Shown: one piece after another, positions 8,514 to 18,108 of the stretch
Layout of the letters: every line of letters begins with the position of its first letter
Numbering within the stretch: the stretch's first letter is position 1
Assembly: GCA_947495685.1 (NCBI GenBank)
Contig: CANLZY010000026.1
Span: 22,210-86,209, forward strand
Reading direction: 5' to 3'
DNA length: 64,000 nucleotides
DNA from: an uncultured Tropicimonas sp.
GTDB taxonomy: Bacteria > Pseudomonadota > Alphaproteobacteria > Rhodobacterales > Rhodobacteraceae
Made by a program: the position numbers and the translations under genes
Notes under the pieces: generated by a model
What the model saw: only the letters and a program-made list of their open reading frames with translations
What the model was told of the DNA's origin: nothing
Databases searched by the model: none

Positions 8514-9671
8514 CTACCAGTTCGTGACCGACCCATCGGGCCGTCGAAGATGGGGCGGCTCCACGTGAACGGGCGCGCCCGCTGCCGCAATCGCATCCTC
8601 GTCGACCGAAACACCCAGGCCGGGCGTATCGGGCACGATGTAGACGGGGCCTTCCATCCGGACCTGTTGCGGGAACAGGACGGGATCGTGGAACCCGAGG
8701 GCCTCGACCGGCGATTGCCGCGTCTCCAGCCAACTGAAATTGGGCACGGCCGCCGACATGTGCACGGTTGCCGCGGTGCAGACCGGGCCCAGCGGATTGT
8801 GCGGCATCAGGTCGATGTAGTGGCGTTCGCTCCAGCCAGCGACCTTCATCGCCTCGGTGAAGCCGCCGATGTTGCAGATGTCGAGCCGCATATATTGGGT
8901 CAGACCCTGCTCCAGATAGGGTCCAGCCTGCCATTTGGAGGCGAATTCCTCGCCCACGGCAAAGGGAATGTCGGTCATCGTTCGAAGGGTTCGATACGCC
9001 TCCGGTGTTTCGTCGCGGATCGGTTCTTCCAGGAAATCCAACGTGCCGGGTGGCAGCATGTTGCAGAAGCTGGCCGTCTCGGCGATGGACAGACGGTGGT
9101 GAAAGTCGATTCCCAGAACCAGCTCGCGGCCAAACTCGGCCCGCATGGCGATCAACTCGTCGGCCGTCTGCGCCAACGATTTCCGAGGCTCATAGATTGT
9201 GCCGCCGTCAAAATAGCTCGGGACGGTGCGCACGCAATCCCAACCCGCCGCCACAAGCTGACGCGTCTGATCGAAAGCCTCCTGACGGGACTGCGCGGTG
9301 CAGCTGGCAAATGTCGGGATGACGTCGCGCTGTTTGCCGCCAAGCAGTTGGTGCACCGGCACGCCCAGGCGTTTGCCAAGGATGTCGTACAGCGCGATGT
9401 CGATGGCCGACATGGCCGCGGTGAACACGCGCCCACCTTCGAAATACTGGCTGCGATAGGTTTCCTGCCAGATCCGACCGATCTGGCGAGAATCCTGTCC
9501 GACCAGAAATCCGGCAAATTGTTCGAGCGTCGCGGCCACGGCCTCTTCACGGGCGGACAATCCGGATTCGCCCCATCCCACGGTGCCATCCTCGGTCGTC
9601 ACCTTGACAAGCAACTGGTTGCGAATGCCCACGCGGGCCAGGATCGGCTTGATTTCGGCTATTCGCGTCAT
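8514..9671 (-). CDS. Enolase-superfamily sugar-acid dehydratase (mandelate racemase/DgoD-like)
   Basis: 385-aa protein of the mandelate racemase/muconate-lactonizing enzyme group, closest in architecture to D-galactonate-type dehydratases (about 380 aa). The capping domain starts VGIRNQLLVKV and has VGWGESGLS. The barrel carries the metal-binding Asp in LGIDFHHRLS (a His directly follows, as in DgoD), Glu in LDFLEEPI and Glu in AVGEEFASKW. The late catalytic His is in DLMPHNPLGPV. It would dehydrate an aldonate or uronate-derived acid to a 2-keto-3-deoxy acid in the cytoplasm. GGGAGG precedes the ATG. It lies between the sulfatase and the transporter genes. The exact substrate is not determinable from sequence. 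Confidence 0.88.
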   Translation of the reverse strand: MTRIAEIKPILARVGIRNQLLVKVTTEDGTVGWGESGLSAREEAVAATLEQFAGFLVGQDSRQIGRIWQETYRSQYFEGGRVFTAAMSAIDIALYDILGKRLGVPVHQLLGGKQRDVIPTFASCTAQSRQEAFDQTRQLVAAGWDCVRTVPSYFDGGTIYEPRKSLAQTADELIAMRAEFGRELVLGIDFHHRLSIAETASFCNMLPPGTLDFLEEPIRDETPEAYRTLRTMTDIPFAVGEEFASKWQAGPYLEQGLTQYMRLDICNIGGFTEAMKVAGWSERHYIDLMPHNPLGPVCTAATVHMSAAVPNFSWLETRQSPVEALGFHDPVLFPQQVRMEGPVYIVPDTPGLGVSVDEDAIAAAGAPVHVEPPHLRRPDGSVTNW

Positions 9672-9732
9672 GTTCCTCCCTTTCGTCCCAATTCTGTCCG
9701 ACGTGCAGTCTGCCGCCGGTGGGCCGTGTGTT

Positions 9733-11259
9733 TCAGTGCCAGCCAACCCGTGGTGCGGCTGGTATCATGTCGTCGGCGCGCGCCCGGATCATGTCCATCA
9801 ACTCTGCCCGGATGCCGCTGCGTGCGGTGTCGTCAAACAGATTGTCCATTTCACCGGGATCTTCCTGCATGTCGTAAAGCTCGCCGGTGTCGGTGTTCAG
9901 ATCGACCGACATGCGGTATCGGCTACTGCGCACCGTGCGCAGATCCAGATCGACGCCGCTTCGCGTGGCATCGACTTCGTATTCGTTCAGGGCAAAGTCC
10001 CGTGTGCCGGTGCCCGACATCACGTCGTTCAGCGATGTTCCGTTGTCCGGCGCAGCCTCAAGCCCACATATGTCGGCGAGGGTGGCGCGCAGATCGAGCG
10101 TGCTGACCGGGTCGTCGATCACCCGGTTGCTGGGCAGCCCCGGTCCGCACATCAGGAACGGAACCCGCAGCAGGCCGTCATACAGGATCGGCCCCTTCAG
10201 CAGCAGGCCATGATCGCCCAGCCAGTCGCCATGGTCGCTCAGGAAGACGACGATCGTGTTTTCAAGCTGCCCCGTGCGTTGCAGGGCATCCAGGAGCCGC
10301 CCGACCTGGTGGTCTACGGCTGTGATCATGGCGAAATAGATCGCGGTGATGTCGCGCACGGCCTCTTCGGTCATCTCGCCGCGCTGGCCCCAGTCCACGC
10401 CGCCATGATTGTGTTCGGCACCCTTGCTGGTCCGGCCCTTCGCCTCGACAAAGGCACGGTGCCACCAGGGGCGCCGATCGAGATCCATCGTCAGGTGTTC
10501 GGCAATGTGCACGTCATCGCGCCGGTACATGTCGCACCACGGTTTTGGCGCAAGGAACGGGGGATGGGGGTCGGGGAACGAAACCCATGACATCCAGGGC
10601 GTGTCATCGGCGGCCTCGATCATCTCGACGGCCCGGTCACCGATCCACGGCGAGGAATGCCATTTGTCGTCCAGCGCAGACCGCCAGGCCTGGAAATTCG
10701 CGGTTTCGGGAGGAAGCCGATCCTTGGCGTGGCTCCAACGTTCGCCGCCGTGACCATCGGCATCCAGCCAGCGTTCGTAGTGCAAGGCCTGGGGCGGGTT
10801 GGTCCACTTGGCGTGGTGATGCGGGCGCAGCATCAGCTGGACGTCGTCAAAGCCAAAATACGCACCGCGCCAGTCGGGCGGATAGTCGGCCGCACTGGAA
10901 TAGCATTCTGGAAAGCCGGTCGGCTCAAAGGTCTGGTTGCTGGTGAAGTGGGCCTTGCCGATGAACTGTGTCCGGTAACCGGCCCGCCCGAAAACTCCGC
11001 CCAGACCCTGGGTGGCAAAGGCCGGATCAAGGTTGCGACCGTTGTCTCGCACACCGTGAGAGTACGGCAGCTTCCCGGTCAGGATCGACGCCCGCGCGGC
11101 CTGACACATCGGATGCGGCGTGATGCACTTGGAAAAACGCACACCGGCCGCGCCGATCCGGTCGATGTTGGGCGTGCGTACCCCACGACCTTCTGCGCCG
11201 ATACAGTCGCCTCTTTGCTGGTCCGAGGTGATCAGAAGTACGTTGGGACCCTTAGACAT
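9733..11259 (-). CDS. Sulfatase (type I, formylglycine-dependent)
   Basis: 508-aa alkaline-phosphatase-superfamily sulfatase. The active-site signature C-x-A-x-R is seen as CQAAR at residues 52-56 within HPMCQAARASILTG; the Cys would be oxidised to formylglycine by an FGE or anSME maturase not present here. Metal-binding Asp13 sits in TSDQQRGD, and the second metal region is VFLSDHGDWLGDHGL. No signal peptide is visible, so it is probably cytoplasmic and acts on an imported sulfated saccharide. The start MSKGPNVL at 11259 gives the standard N-terminus; GAAGGA lies about 11 nt upstream. It is the first gene of the operon, 61 nt before the dehydratase gene. The C-x-A-x-R form, rather than C-x-P-S-R, is a less common but accepted variant. 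Confidence 0.9.
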   Translation of the reverse strand: MSKGPNVLLITSDQQRGDCIGAEGRGVRTPNIDRIGAAGVRFSKCITPHPMCQAARASILTGKLPYSHGVRDNGRNLDPAFATQGLGGVFGRAGYRTQFIGKAHFTSNQTFEPTGFPECYSSAADYPPDWRGAYFGFDDVQLMLRPHHHAKWTNPPQALHYERWLDADGHGGERWSHAKDRLPPETANFQAWRSALDDKWHSSPWIGDRAVEMIEAADDTPWMSWVSFPDPHPPFLAPKPWCDMYRRDDVHIAEHLTMDLDRRPWWHRAFVEAKGRTSKGAEHNHGGVDWGQRGEMTEEAVRDITAIYFAMITAVDHQVGRLLDALQRTGQLENTIVVFLSDHGDWLGDHGLLLKGPILYDGLLRVPFLMCGPGLPSNRVIDDPVSTLDLRATLADICGLEAAPDNGTSLNDVMSGTGTRDFALNEYEVDATRSGVDLDLRTVRSSRYRMSVDLNTDTGELYDMQEDPGEMDNLFDDTARSGIRAELMDMIRARADDMIPAAPRVGWH

Positions 11260-11337
11260 TCCGAGATGCGTCCTTCTGCTGATAGAGGCCGACGCGCGGT
11301 GCGCGAATCTTGGTGGCGTATGATTTTCAATATTTAT

Positions 11338-11367
11338 CACATTAAAAAATACACTTTGCACTTAAAA
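11338..11367 (-). promoter_or_regulatory. Paired TTTTA-repeat in the sulfatase-operon promoter, candidate GntR operator
   Basis: On the minus strand, TTTTAAGTGCA begins at 11367 and TTTTAATGTGA begins at 11347, 20 bp apart. Both resemble the TTTTAYTGTGT pair before the GntR gene at 1302-1333. Two ends of one regulon sharing a phased repeat is the basis for the call; the motif is short and AT-rich, so chance similarity is possible. Confidence 0.35.
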
Positions 11368-11706
11368 AGTCTGTCCCGTTTTCAGGCAGATGGCTTGGCT
11401 TGGGAACGAAAGGGGGCGCATTGGATGCCACGCAAGGTCCGTGGGAGTGCGGAAGCTCTGCCCGTGGGGCCGTCAAAGTTGGAGCGACGTAGCGGGAGGG
11501 CTCGCAGGGCCACAGGTCCGGCTGTGCCGGGTAGCACGCGGTTGCGTATACGTGGTGTTGGGGGGGGATGTCCGGCCTGTACCAGAGGCATCTGGCGCGG
11601 GGGCGAAACGCCTGTGGCGCTCGGTCGGCCTGAACGTACGGCGTGGGCCGGATCAGGCGAAACATCTTGTGGTTGCGTCGGGCCGCAGGGGCGCTGTTCA
11701 GGGGCT

Positions 11707-11730
11707 CCCGGGCCACCGTGTGGGCCCGGG
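11707..11730 (-). terminator. Hairpin after the lyxose-isomerase gene
   Basis: CCCGGGCC at 11707-11714 pairs perfectly with GGCCCGGG at 11723-11730 around an 8-nt loop, 22 nt past the stop codon of the last gene of the operon. No U-run follows on the minus strand. Confidence 0.5.
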
Positions 11731-11752
11731 CGCAGTCATTCGAGGCGTTGCG

Positions 11753-12439
11753 TCAGCGCAGCCAGCTTTCGTAGTCGCTCACCAGCAGGTGTGTCGGATC
11801 GACGTCTTCCTCGATCTCGGCAAAACGGCCAATCGGGGCGCGGAAGATGTTGTCGGTCAGGTCGTCGTTCACCGTGCTGACTTCGCCAATCAACACGTCG
11901 CCGCCCTCGCCCCAGAAGGCGTGCCAGTCGCCCGGCATCAGGGTGACGCTTTCGCCGGGTTGGAACAACAGAACCTCGCCGGGGGTGAACGTGCGCGCGA
12001 TACCATCACACATCACCGTGCCGCCGGCGGTCTCGTCGAACTTGCCGTCGGCATCGGAGCCGTACAATTCGATCGCCATCGTTGCGCCGCCACGGTTGAT
12101 GATGTCCTCGGCCTTTACCACATGCGTGTGGCAGGGGCTGATCTGGTCCTGGCGCGAGATCAGCAGCTTTTCAGCATAGCACATGCCGCCGCCGCGTTGC
12201 AGGTCGGAAAGCTCGCCGTTGCGCAGGGTGAACAGGAACAGGCCGAGCTTGTCGAAATCACCCTGACCGTAGTCGGTGATGTCCCAGCCCATGCGGGAGT
12301 CGATCACCCGGCGGGCGGTGTCGGCCTTGGCCTTGAACTCCTCTGGCGTCCAGTAGGCGAACGGCGGCAGGACAAAACCGTAATGTCGGATCATCTCGTC
12401 GGCCGCGGCCATGATCTCGTTGATGCGGGAGCGTTTCAT
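11753..12439 (-). CDS. D-lyxose ketol-isomerase (D-lyxose/D-mannose isomerase, cupin)
   Basis: 228-aa cupin sugar isomerase matching the E. coli O157 D-lyxose isomerase type (227 aa), which interconverts D-lyxose and D-xylulose and also D-mannose and D-fructose. The metal ligands are all visible: His104 and His106 in CHTHVVKAED, Glu111, and His173 in MPGDWHAFWGE. It is the last gene of an importer operon whose binding protein resembles glucose/mannose receptors. D-mannose to D-fructose, or D-lyxose to D-xylulose feeding the xylulokinase at 46.4-47.8 kb, are both plausible roles. A 31-nt gap separates it from the ATPase gene. The family call is secure; the physiological sugar is not. Confidence 0.9.
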   Translation of the reverse strand: MKRSRINEIMAAADEMIRHYGFVLPPFAYWTPEEFKAKADTARRVIDSRMGWDITDYGQGDFDKLGLFLFTLRNGELSDLQRGGGMCYAEKLLISRQDQISPCHTHVVKAEDIINRGGATMAIELYGSDADGKFDETAGGTVMCDGIARTFTPGEVLLFQPGESVTLMPGDWHAFWGEGGDVLIGEVSTVNDDLTDNIFRAPIGRFAEIEEDVDPTHLLVSDYESWLR

Positions 12440-12470
12440 ATGGGGAACCTAACTTGGACAGAGGTCGTCT

Positions 12471-13583
<1,113 letters not shown>

Positions 13584-13587
13584 GGGG

Positions 13588-14469
13588 TTATCCCTTCACG
13601 GCGCCAGCCATCAGGCCGCGCACGAAGTAGCGTCCGGAGACGATGTAGACGATGAGAGTGGGCAGGGCGGCGAGGATCGCGCCGGCAAAGTGCACGTTGT
13701 ATTCCTTCACCCCCGTTGAGGAGTTCACCAGGTTGTTGAGCGCCACGGTGATTGGCGTCGAATCGTATCCTGAGAAGGACGCCCCGAAGAGGAAGTCGTT
13801 CCAGACGTTGGTGAACTGCCAGATGATCGTGACGACGATGATTGGCCCGGAGGACGGGATCAGGATGCGCCAGAAGACCTGGAAGAAGGTCGCGCCGTCG
13901 ATCTGTGCCGCGCGCACCAGTTCCGTTGGGAAGGCGGCGTAGTAGTTTCGGAAGAACAGCGTGGTGAAGCCGAGCCCATAGACCGTGTGCACCAGGATCA
14001 GCCCGCCAAGCGTGCCGGCGAGGCCCAGCATGCCGAGAATGCGCGCCATCGGGATGAGAACGATCTGGAAGGGGATGAAGCACGCCAGCAGCATCAGGCC
14101 AAAGATCAGGTTGACGCCCGGAAACTCCCACTTGGTCATCACGTAGCCATTGAGCGCCCCGAGAAAGGTCGACAGGAACACCGCCGGCACAACCATGATG
14201 ATCGAGTTGATGAAATAGGGCTTCAGCCCGGTTGCCTCGACGCCGATCTGGGTTTGAGACCATGCCTGCCGCCAGGGTTCCAAGGTGATCGCCTTGGGCG
14301 GGGCAAGCATGTCGCCGCCGCGGATCTCGTCCAGCGTCTTGAGGGAGTTGGACACCATCACCCAAAGCGGCAAGAGGTAGTAGATCACGAAGAAGATCAG
14401 CAGGGTGTAGATCAGGATGCGGGTCAGACTGCCCGCGTTGATCGCATTTTCCTGGCTCGGGTGGCTCAT
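13588..14469 (-). CDS. Carbohydrate ABC transporter permease (MalG-like)
   Basis: 293-aa inner-membrane permease with six predicted helices. The first is at about residues 15-38 (IYTLLIFFVIYYLLPLWVMV). The EAA loop is around ELVRAAQIDGATFFQVFWRI, and the protein ends in the usual RYFVRGLMAGAVKG. Its ATG overlaps the stop of the MalF-like gene by 4 nt (ATGA). It forms a heterodimer with that protein. The ending AGAVKG is a hallmark of CUT1 MalG/GtsC-type permeases. Confidence 0.9.
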   Translation of the reverse strand: MSHPSQENAINAGSLTRILIYTLLIFFVIYYLLPLWVMVSNSLKTLDEIRGGDMLAPPKAITLEPWRQAWSQTQIGVEATGLKPYFINSIIMVVPAVFLSTFLGALNGYVMTKWEFPGVNLIFGLMLLACFIPFQIVLIPMARILGMLGLAGTLGGLILVHTVYGLGFTTLFFRNYYAAFPTELVRAAQIDGATFFQVFWRILIPSSGPIIVVTIIWQFTNVWNDFLFGASFSGYDSTPITVALNNLVNSSTGVKEYNVHFAGAILAALPTLIVYIVSGRYFVRGLMAGAVKG

Positions 14470-15344
14470 CTGTTTTTCTCCCCGTGCCGAATTTCGCTGT
14501 AGAGGTAAGGCACGACGATCGAGAACACCATGATCAGCATGATGATCGCCGAAGAGGCGCCAACCCCCATCTGGTTGCGGGTGAAAGTGTAGGAATACAT
14601 GAAAGTCGCAGGGACCTCGGTGGCGCGGCCCGGTCCGCCCCCGGTCATGGCGACCACGAGGTCATAGGACTTGATGGCGAGGTGGGTCAGGACGACGAAG
14701 GCGGACAGGAACACCGGGCGCATCATCGGGATGATGATCCGGCGATAGATCAGCACGCCGGACGCACCATCGACCTGTGCGGCCTTGATGATCTCGTTGT
14801 CCACGCCGCGCAGCCCGGCCAGGAACATCGCCATCACATAGCCCGAGCTTTGCCAGACGGCTGCGATCACGATGGTATAGATCGCCATGTTGCGATCCTT
14901 GATCCATTTGAACTCGAAACTCTCCCAGCCCCATTGATGCATGGTGTTCTCAAGCCCGATGCCAGGATCGAGGAACCACTTCCAGGCGACGCCGGTCACG
15001 ATGAACGAGATCGCCATCGGATAGAGGTAGACCGTGCGAATGAAGCCCTCGTTGCGGATCTGCTGGTCCAGCATGATCGCAAGGAACAGGCCAAGGCAGG
15101 AACAGATCACGATGTAGAGCGTGCCGAAGATCGCAAGGTTCTTGAGCGCGATCGACCAGTGTTTCAACGCGAACAGTTTGACGTAGTTGTCCAGCCCGAT
15201 GAAATCGTTGTTCGGCAGCATCCGGGAATCCGTCATCGACAGCCAGCCCGTGTAGAGGATGAAGCCGTAAACGAAGACAAGGATGGCGAGAAAGCTCGGC
15301 GCCAGCACGATGCGCGGCAGCCAGTCCTGGAGTCGGTCTCTCAT
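14466..15344 (-). CDS. Carbohydrate ABC transporter permease (MalF-like)
   Basis: 292-aa inner-membrane permease with six helices, an N-terminal LAPSFLAILVFVYGFILYTG segment and the EAA loop at about IIKAAQVDGASGVLIYRRI. It follows the binding-protein gene after a 104-nt gap that contains a stem-loop. Size and order (binding protein, MalF-like, MalG-like, ATPase) are those of glucose/mannose GtsABCD-type importers. Confidence 0.9.
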   Translation of the reverse strand: MRDRLQDWLPRIVLAPSFLAILVFVYGFILYTGWLSMTDSRMLPNNDFIGLDNYVKLFALKHWSIALKNLAIFGTLYIVICSCLGLFLAIMLDQQIRNEGFIRTVYLYPMAISFIVTGVAWKWFLDPGIGLENTMHQWGWESFEFKWIKDRNMAIYTIVIAAVWQSSGYVMAMFLAGLRGVDNEIIKAAQVDGASGVLIYRRIIIPMMRPVFLSAFVVLTHLAIKSYDLVVAMTGGGPGRATEVPATFMYSYTFTRNQMGVGASSAIIMLIMVFSIVVPYLYSEIRHGEKNR

Positions 15345-15365
15345 GACATCTCCTGAAGCGAAAAC

Positions 15366-15392
15366 GACTGGCAGGCTTGTGGCCCGCCAGTC
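15366..15392 (-). terminator. Intercistronic stem-loop downstream of the binding-protein gene
   Basis: GACTGGC at 15366-15372 pairs with GCCAGTC at 15386-15392. After one A:C mismatch the stem continues with GGC/GCC, closing a 5-nt loop. It sits between the binding-protein stop and the first permease start and probably raises binding-protein mRNA relative to the permeases. Confidence 0.5.
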
Positions 15393-15448
15393 CTGTTGGG
15401 TGCGCCCATCCGCAAGAGGGAAGGGACGACGCGCACCCGGGGAGGAAC

Positions 15449-16699
15449 CTACTTCGCGGCCTCGACGGCGTTGGCGAGTTCTTCCGCAGCTTCTTCGGCA
15501 CCGTATTCACCGTTCAGATGTGCGGTGACCACGTCGAAGATGGCGCTCTTGATGTTGGAGCTTGCGCCGTGACCGTGGGCCATGGACCCTTGCAGCGTGC
15601 CGTTCGCAGCGGCTTCGGCGAGGTCGGCCATGCCTTTCTTGCCACAGGCGTCGAACTCGGTGTCAGCGATGTCGGTCCGTGCGGGAACCGAGCCCTTCAC
15701 CAGGTTGAAGGCGACCTGGAACGCAGGGTCCATGACGGCCGAGGCCATCATCTTCTGGGCATTCTGCTGCTCATCGGACACTTCGAACATGGCGAACTGA
15801 TCAGAGTTGAACAGAACGTTGCCCTGTGTGCCCGGGAACCGGATGCAGACGAAATCTTCGCCCGGAACTTGCTTGGCCTTGACGAATTCGCCCTTGGCCC
15901 AGTCGCCCATGGCCTGCATGCCGGCTTCGCCGTTAATGACCATCGCCGAGGCGAGGTTCCAGTCGCGACCCGAGAAGTTCTCGTCGAAATAGCCGCGCAG
16001 TACTTCCATGCGCTTGAAGGCTTCGACCATCTTGTCGCTGCTGAGCGCTTCGGGATCCTGCTCGATGATGGCCGACTTGTAGAAATCGGCGCCAAGGCCA
16101 AGAACGACCGAATCAAACACCGTGCCGTCCTGCCAGGCCTGACCACCGTGGGCGAGCGGGATGATGCCGTTGGCCTTCATCGCGTCAAGCACGGTGATCA
16201 GCTCTTCCCAGCTCTCGGGGGCCTTGCCGCCAGCGGCGTCGAGCGCATCCTTGTTGATCCACATCCAGTTGGTGGAGTGCACGTTCACCGGGGCGGCGAT
16301 CCACTTGCCATCCCACTTGGAGAATTCCTGCAGGGCCGGCGGCACGACGGCATCCCAACCTTCGGCGGTGGCGACGTCTGACAGATCGCCCAGGAAGCCT
16401 TCGCCGGCCCAGTCCTTGATGTCGAATCCAAGCATCTGTACGGCAGTCGGCGGGTTGCCGGAGGTCACGCGGGCGCGCAGAACGGTCATGGCTTCGACGC
16501 CAGAGCCGCCGGCGACCGGCATATCTTTCCAGGTGACGCCTTCGGCTTCAAGGTTCTCCTTGAGAACGTTGAGCGCCGCAGCTTCGCCACCGGCGGTCCA
16601 CCAGTGCAGTACTTCGACCTCGGCGGCCATCGCAACGGATGCGCCGATGCAGAGCACGGCGGCCGAGGCAGTAGATTTCAGAGCAAGCTTGAGTTTCAT
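15449..16699 (-). CDS. Sugar ABC transporter substrate-binding protein (glucose/mannose GtsA-like)
   Basis: 416-aa periplasmic family-1 binding protein. The signal peptide runs to about [14 protein letters not shown], and the mature part begins [20 protein letters not shown]. That start, together with [19 protein letters not shown], closely follows Pseudomonas GtsA-type glucose/mannose receptors as I remember them. The ATG at 16699 has GGGAGG at ideal spacing; the frame is open far upstream but that part is noise. It is the first gene of the operon divergent from a LacI regulator, with two matching operator-like palindromes in the gap. Glucose or mannose as ligand is inference from similarity and from the isomerase at the end of the operon. 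Confidence 0.9.
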   Translation of the reverse strand: MKLKLALKSTASAAVLCIGASVAMAAEVEVLHWWTAGGEAAALNVLKENLEAEGVTWKDMPVAGGSGVEAMTVLRARVTSGNPPTAVQMLGFDIKDWAGEGFLGDLSDVATAEGWDAVVPPALQEFSKWDGKWIAAPVNVHSTNWMWINKDALDAAGGKAPESWEELITVLDAMKANGIIPLAHGGQAWQDGTVFDSVVLGLGADFYKSAIIEQDPEALSSDKMVEAFKRMEVLRGYFDENFSGRDWNLASAMVINGEAGMQAMGDWAKGEFVKAKQVPGEDFVCIRFPGTQGNVLFNSDQFAMFEVSDEQQNAQKMMASAVMDPAFQVAFNLVKGSVPARTDIADTEFDACGKKGMADLAEAAANGTLQGSMAHGHGASSNIKSAIFDVVTAHLNGEYGAEEAAEELANAVEAAK

Positions 16700-16739
16700 G
16701 TTTTCCTCCCAACGGAAACGCATAGTAACATTTGCCAGT

Positions 16740-16752
16740 TTATAACGTTTCA
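16740..16752. promoter_or_regulatory. LacI-type operator 1 of the glucose/mannose-type operon
   Basis: TTATAACGTTTCA, a CG-centred pseudo-palindrome 41 nt upstream of the binding-protein ATG. Its reverse complement matches the second site at 16849-16861 in 12 of 13 positions. CG-centred palindromes are the usual target shape for LacI-family proteins. Confidence 0.6.
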
Positions 16753-16848
16753 AAAGTTTGAAAGTGTCAATACTGTTCGCGCGAACATGCTTTTCTTCTT
16801 GAAATTTGGCTGTAGTGTCGTGCTTCAGAAGGTCGCGGGTGTTGAGTG

Positions 16849-16861
16849 TGAAACGTTTTAA
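16849..16861. promoter_or_regulatory. LacI-type operator 2, adjacent to the regulator gene
   Basis: TGAAACGTTTTAA lies 27 nt before the ATG of the LacI gene. It is the near-identical partner of the site at 16740, with centres about 109 bp apart, compatible with looping and autoregulation. Confidence 0.6.
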
Positions 16862-16888
16862 TTCTTCAATCAGAGGGAAAGTTGCGTC

Positions 16889-17920
16889 ATGAGGAGCCCA
16901 GTTCACGGCGTGTCTGCGACATCCGGGTCCGCTGACCGCCCCACGCTCAAGACAGTCGCAGAGCTTTCGGGACTTGCGGTGGCCACCGTCTCGCGTGCGC
17001 TGTCGAACGATCCAAAGATTGCCGAGTCGACACGCCAGCGGGTGGCGAAGATCGCACGGGAAATCGGGTATGTGCCCGACCGCGCCGCCCGCCGTCTGCG
17101 CACCGGCAAGACCATGGTTGTCAGCCTTATGCTCGACCCGCATTTCGAGATACTGGGATTTGGAAATGCGTTGCTCGTCGGATTGACCACTGCGCTCGAA
17201 GGCAGCGGATACAGCCTTGTGGTCACGCCGCATTTCACCGATGTCGATTCGCTGATGCCGATCCGCCATATCGTGACCAATCGACAGGCGGATGGCGTGA
17301 TCTTCACCCGGACGGCCCCCTTTGACGAACGGGTCCGGTTTCTGACGGAGCACAAGTTCCCCTTTGTCAGTCATGGACGCACCGAGTTCAGCGAGGCGCA
17401 TTCCTGGGTGGATTATGACAATGAGACCTTTGCCTTTCGGGCTGCCCTGCGGCTGGTCGAGAAAGGGTGCCGGAACATCTGTGCCATCCTGCCGCCCGAT
17501 ACTCTGTCGTTCCGCCAACACCTGCGGTACGGGCTGATGCGCGCCGTGCGCGAGACCGGGGTGGACTATCACATCCCGGATGCGATCACGCTGGACAGTT
17601 CCATGGACGAGATCAACAGGTGGGCGCAGGGTATTTCCGGCGAACGCTACCGTCCCGACGGCTTCATCTGTCCCGGAGAGGCATCCTACCTGGCCATTCG
17701 AAACGCCTTTCGCAGCAGAAACATGTCGGAGGGCAAGGATTTCCATGCCGTCGCGAAATCCATTTCCGGCATCCTGTCGCAGATCGAGCCCGCAACCGAT
17801 GCGATCCATGAAGATGTGGAGGACGCGGGTCGAGTCCTGGCGGAAACGCTGTTGGCCCTGATGTCCGGACGGTCGACAGATGCCCGACAAGTGCTTCAAG
17901 CACCCAAGATGACGTTTTAG
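16889..17920 (+). CDS. LacI-family transcriptional regulator
   Basis: 343-aa repressor-type protein. The helix-turn-helix is at about residues 20-42 ([20 protein letters not shown]), followed by the hinge region and a periplasmic-binding-protein-like sugar domain ([12 protein letters not shown] onward). GAGGGAAAG precedes the ATG. It is divergent from the glucose/mannose-type importer operon, and two palindromes in the 189-bp gap make it the likely local repressor, relieved by the transported sugar or a phosphorylated product. The short leader before the helix-turn-helix is slightly longer than usual; a downstream start is possible. Confidence 0.9.
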   Translation: MRSPVHGVSATSGSADRPTLKTVAELSGLAVATVSRALSNDPKIAESTRQRVAKIAREIGYVPDRAARRLRTGKTMVVSLMLDPHFEILGFGNALLVGLTTALEGSGYSLVVTPHFTDVDSLMPIRHIVTNRQADGVIFTRTAPFDERVRFLTEHKFPFVSHGRTEFSEAHSWVDYDNETFAFRAALRLVEKGCRNICAILPPDTLSFRQHLRYGLMRAVRETGVDYHIPDAITLDSSMDEINRWAQGISGERYRPDGFICPGEASYLAIRNAFRSRNMSEGKDFHAVAKSISGILSQIEPATDAIHEDVEDAGRVLAETLLALMSGRSTDARQVLQAPKMTF

Positions 17921-18108
17921 AGCGAGGCCGGAGGAGGCCCGCAAACGCGCGCCAGCCTGCGGGGCGTACCGACCGGGAGTGCCCGATCCTGAAATCTGCC
18001 GGAAGAGGCCGGACGCCTGCAAATGCCCCGCGACCCATTGCAGCCATTGCCGACACGCCCATTTCAAACGCACCGCAATTGGGATAGTTTCCTCAACGGA
18101 GGCGCACC

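Larger units (their letters stand above)
11260..11752. other. Gene-free stretch upstream of the sulfatase operon
   Basis: About 490 bases without a credible gene. The distal part holds the hairpin that ends the lyxose-isomerase transcript (11707-11730). The proximal part has a sharp AT-rich patch at about 11320-11370, the likely sulfatase-operon promoter, with the paired repeat described separately. The rest is GC-rich and featureless to me. Confidence 0.55.

Noticed and set aside
8479..8934. N-terminal extension of the family-5 binding protein
   Set aside because: The segment is antisense-frame translation over the dehydratase gene; GAGGAGG and a signal peptide mark 8478.
17921..18108. FNR-type box upstream of yjjI
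   Set aside because: No TTGAT-N4-ATCAA-like sequence was found; the nearest AT-rich bits are not palindromic.
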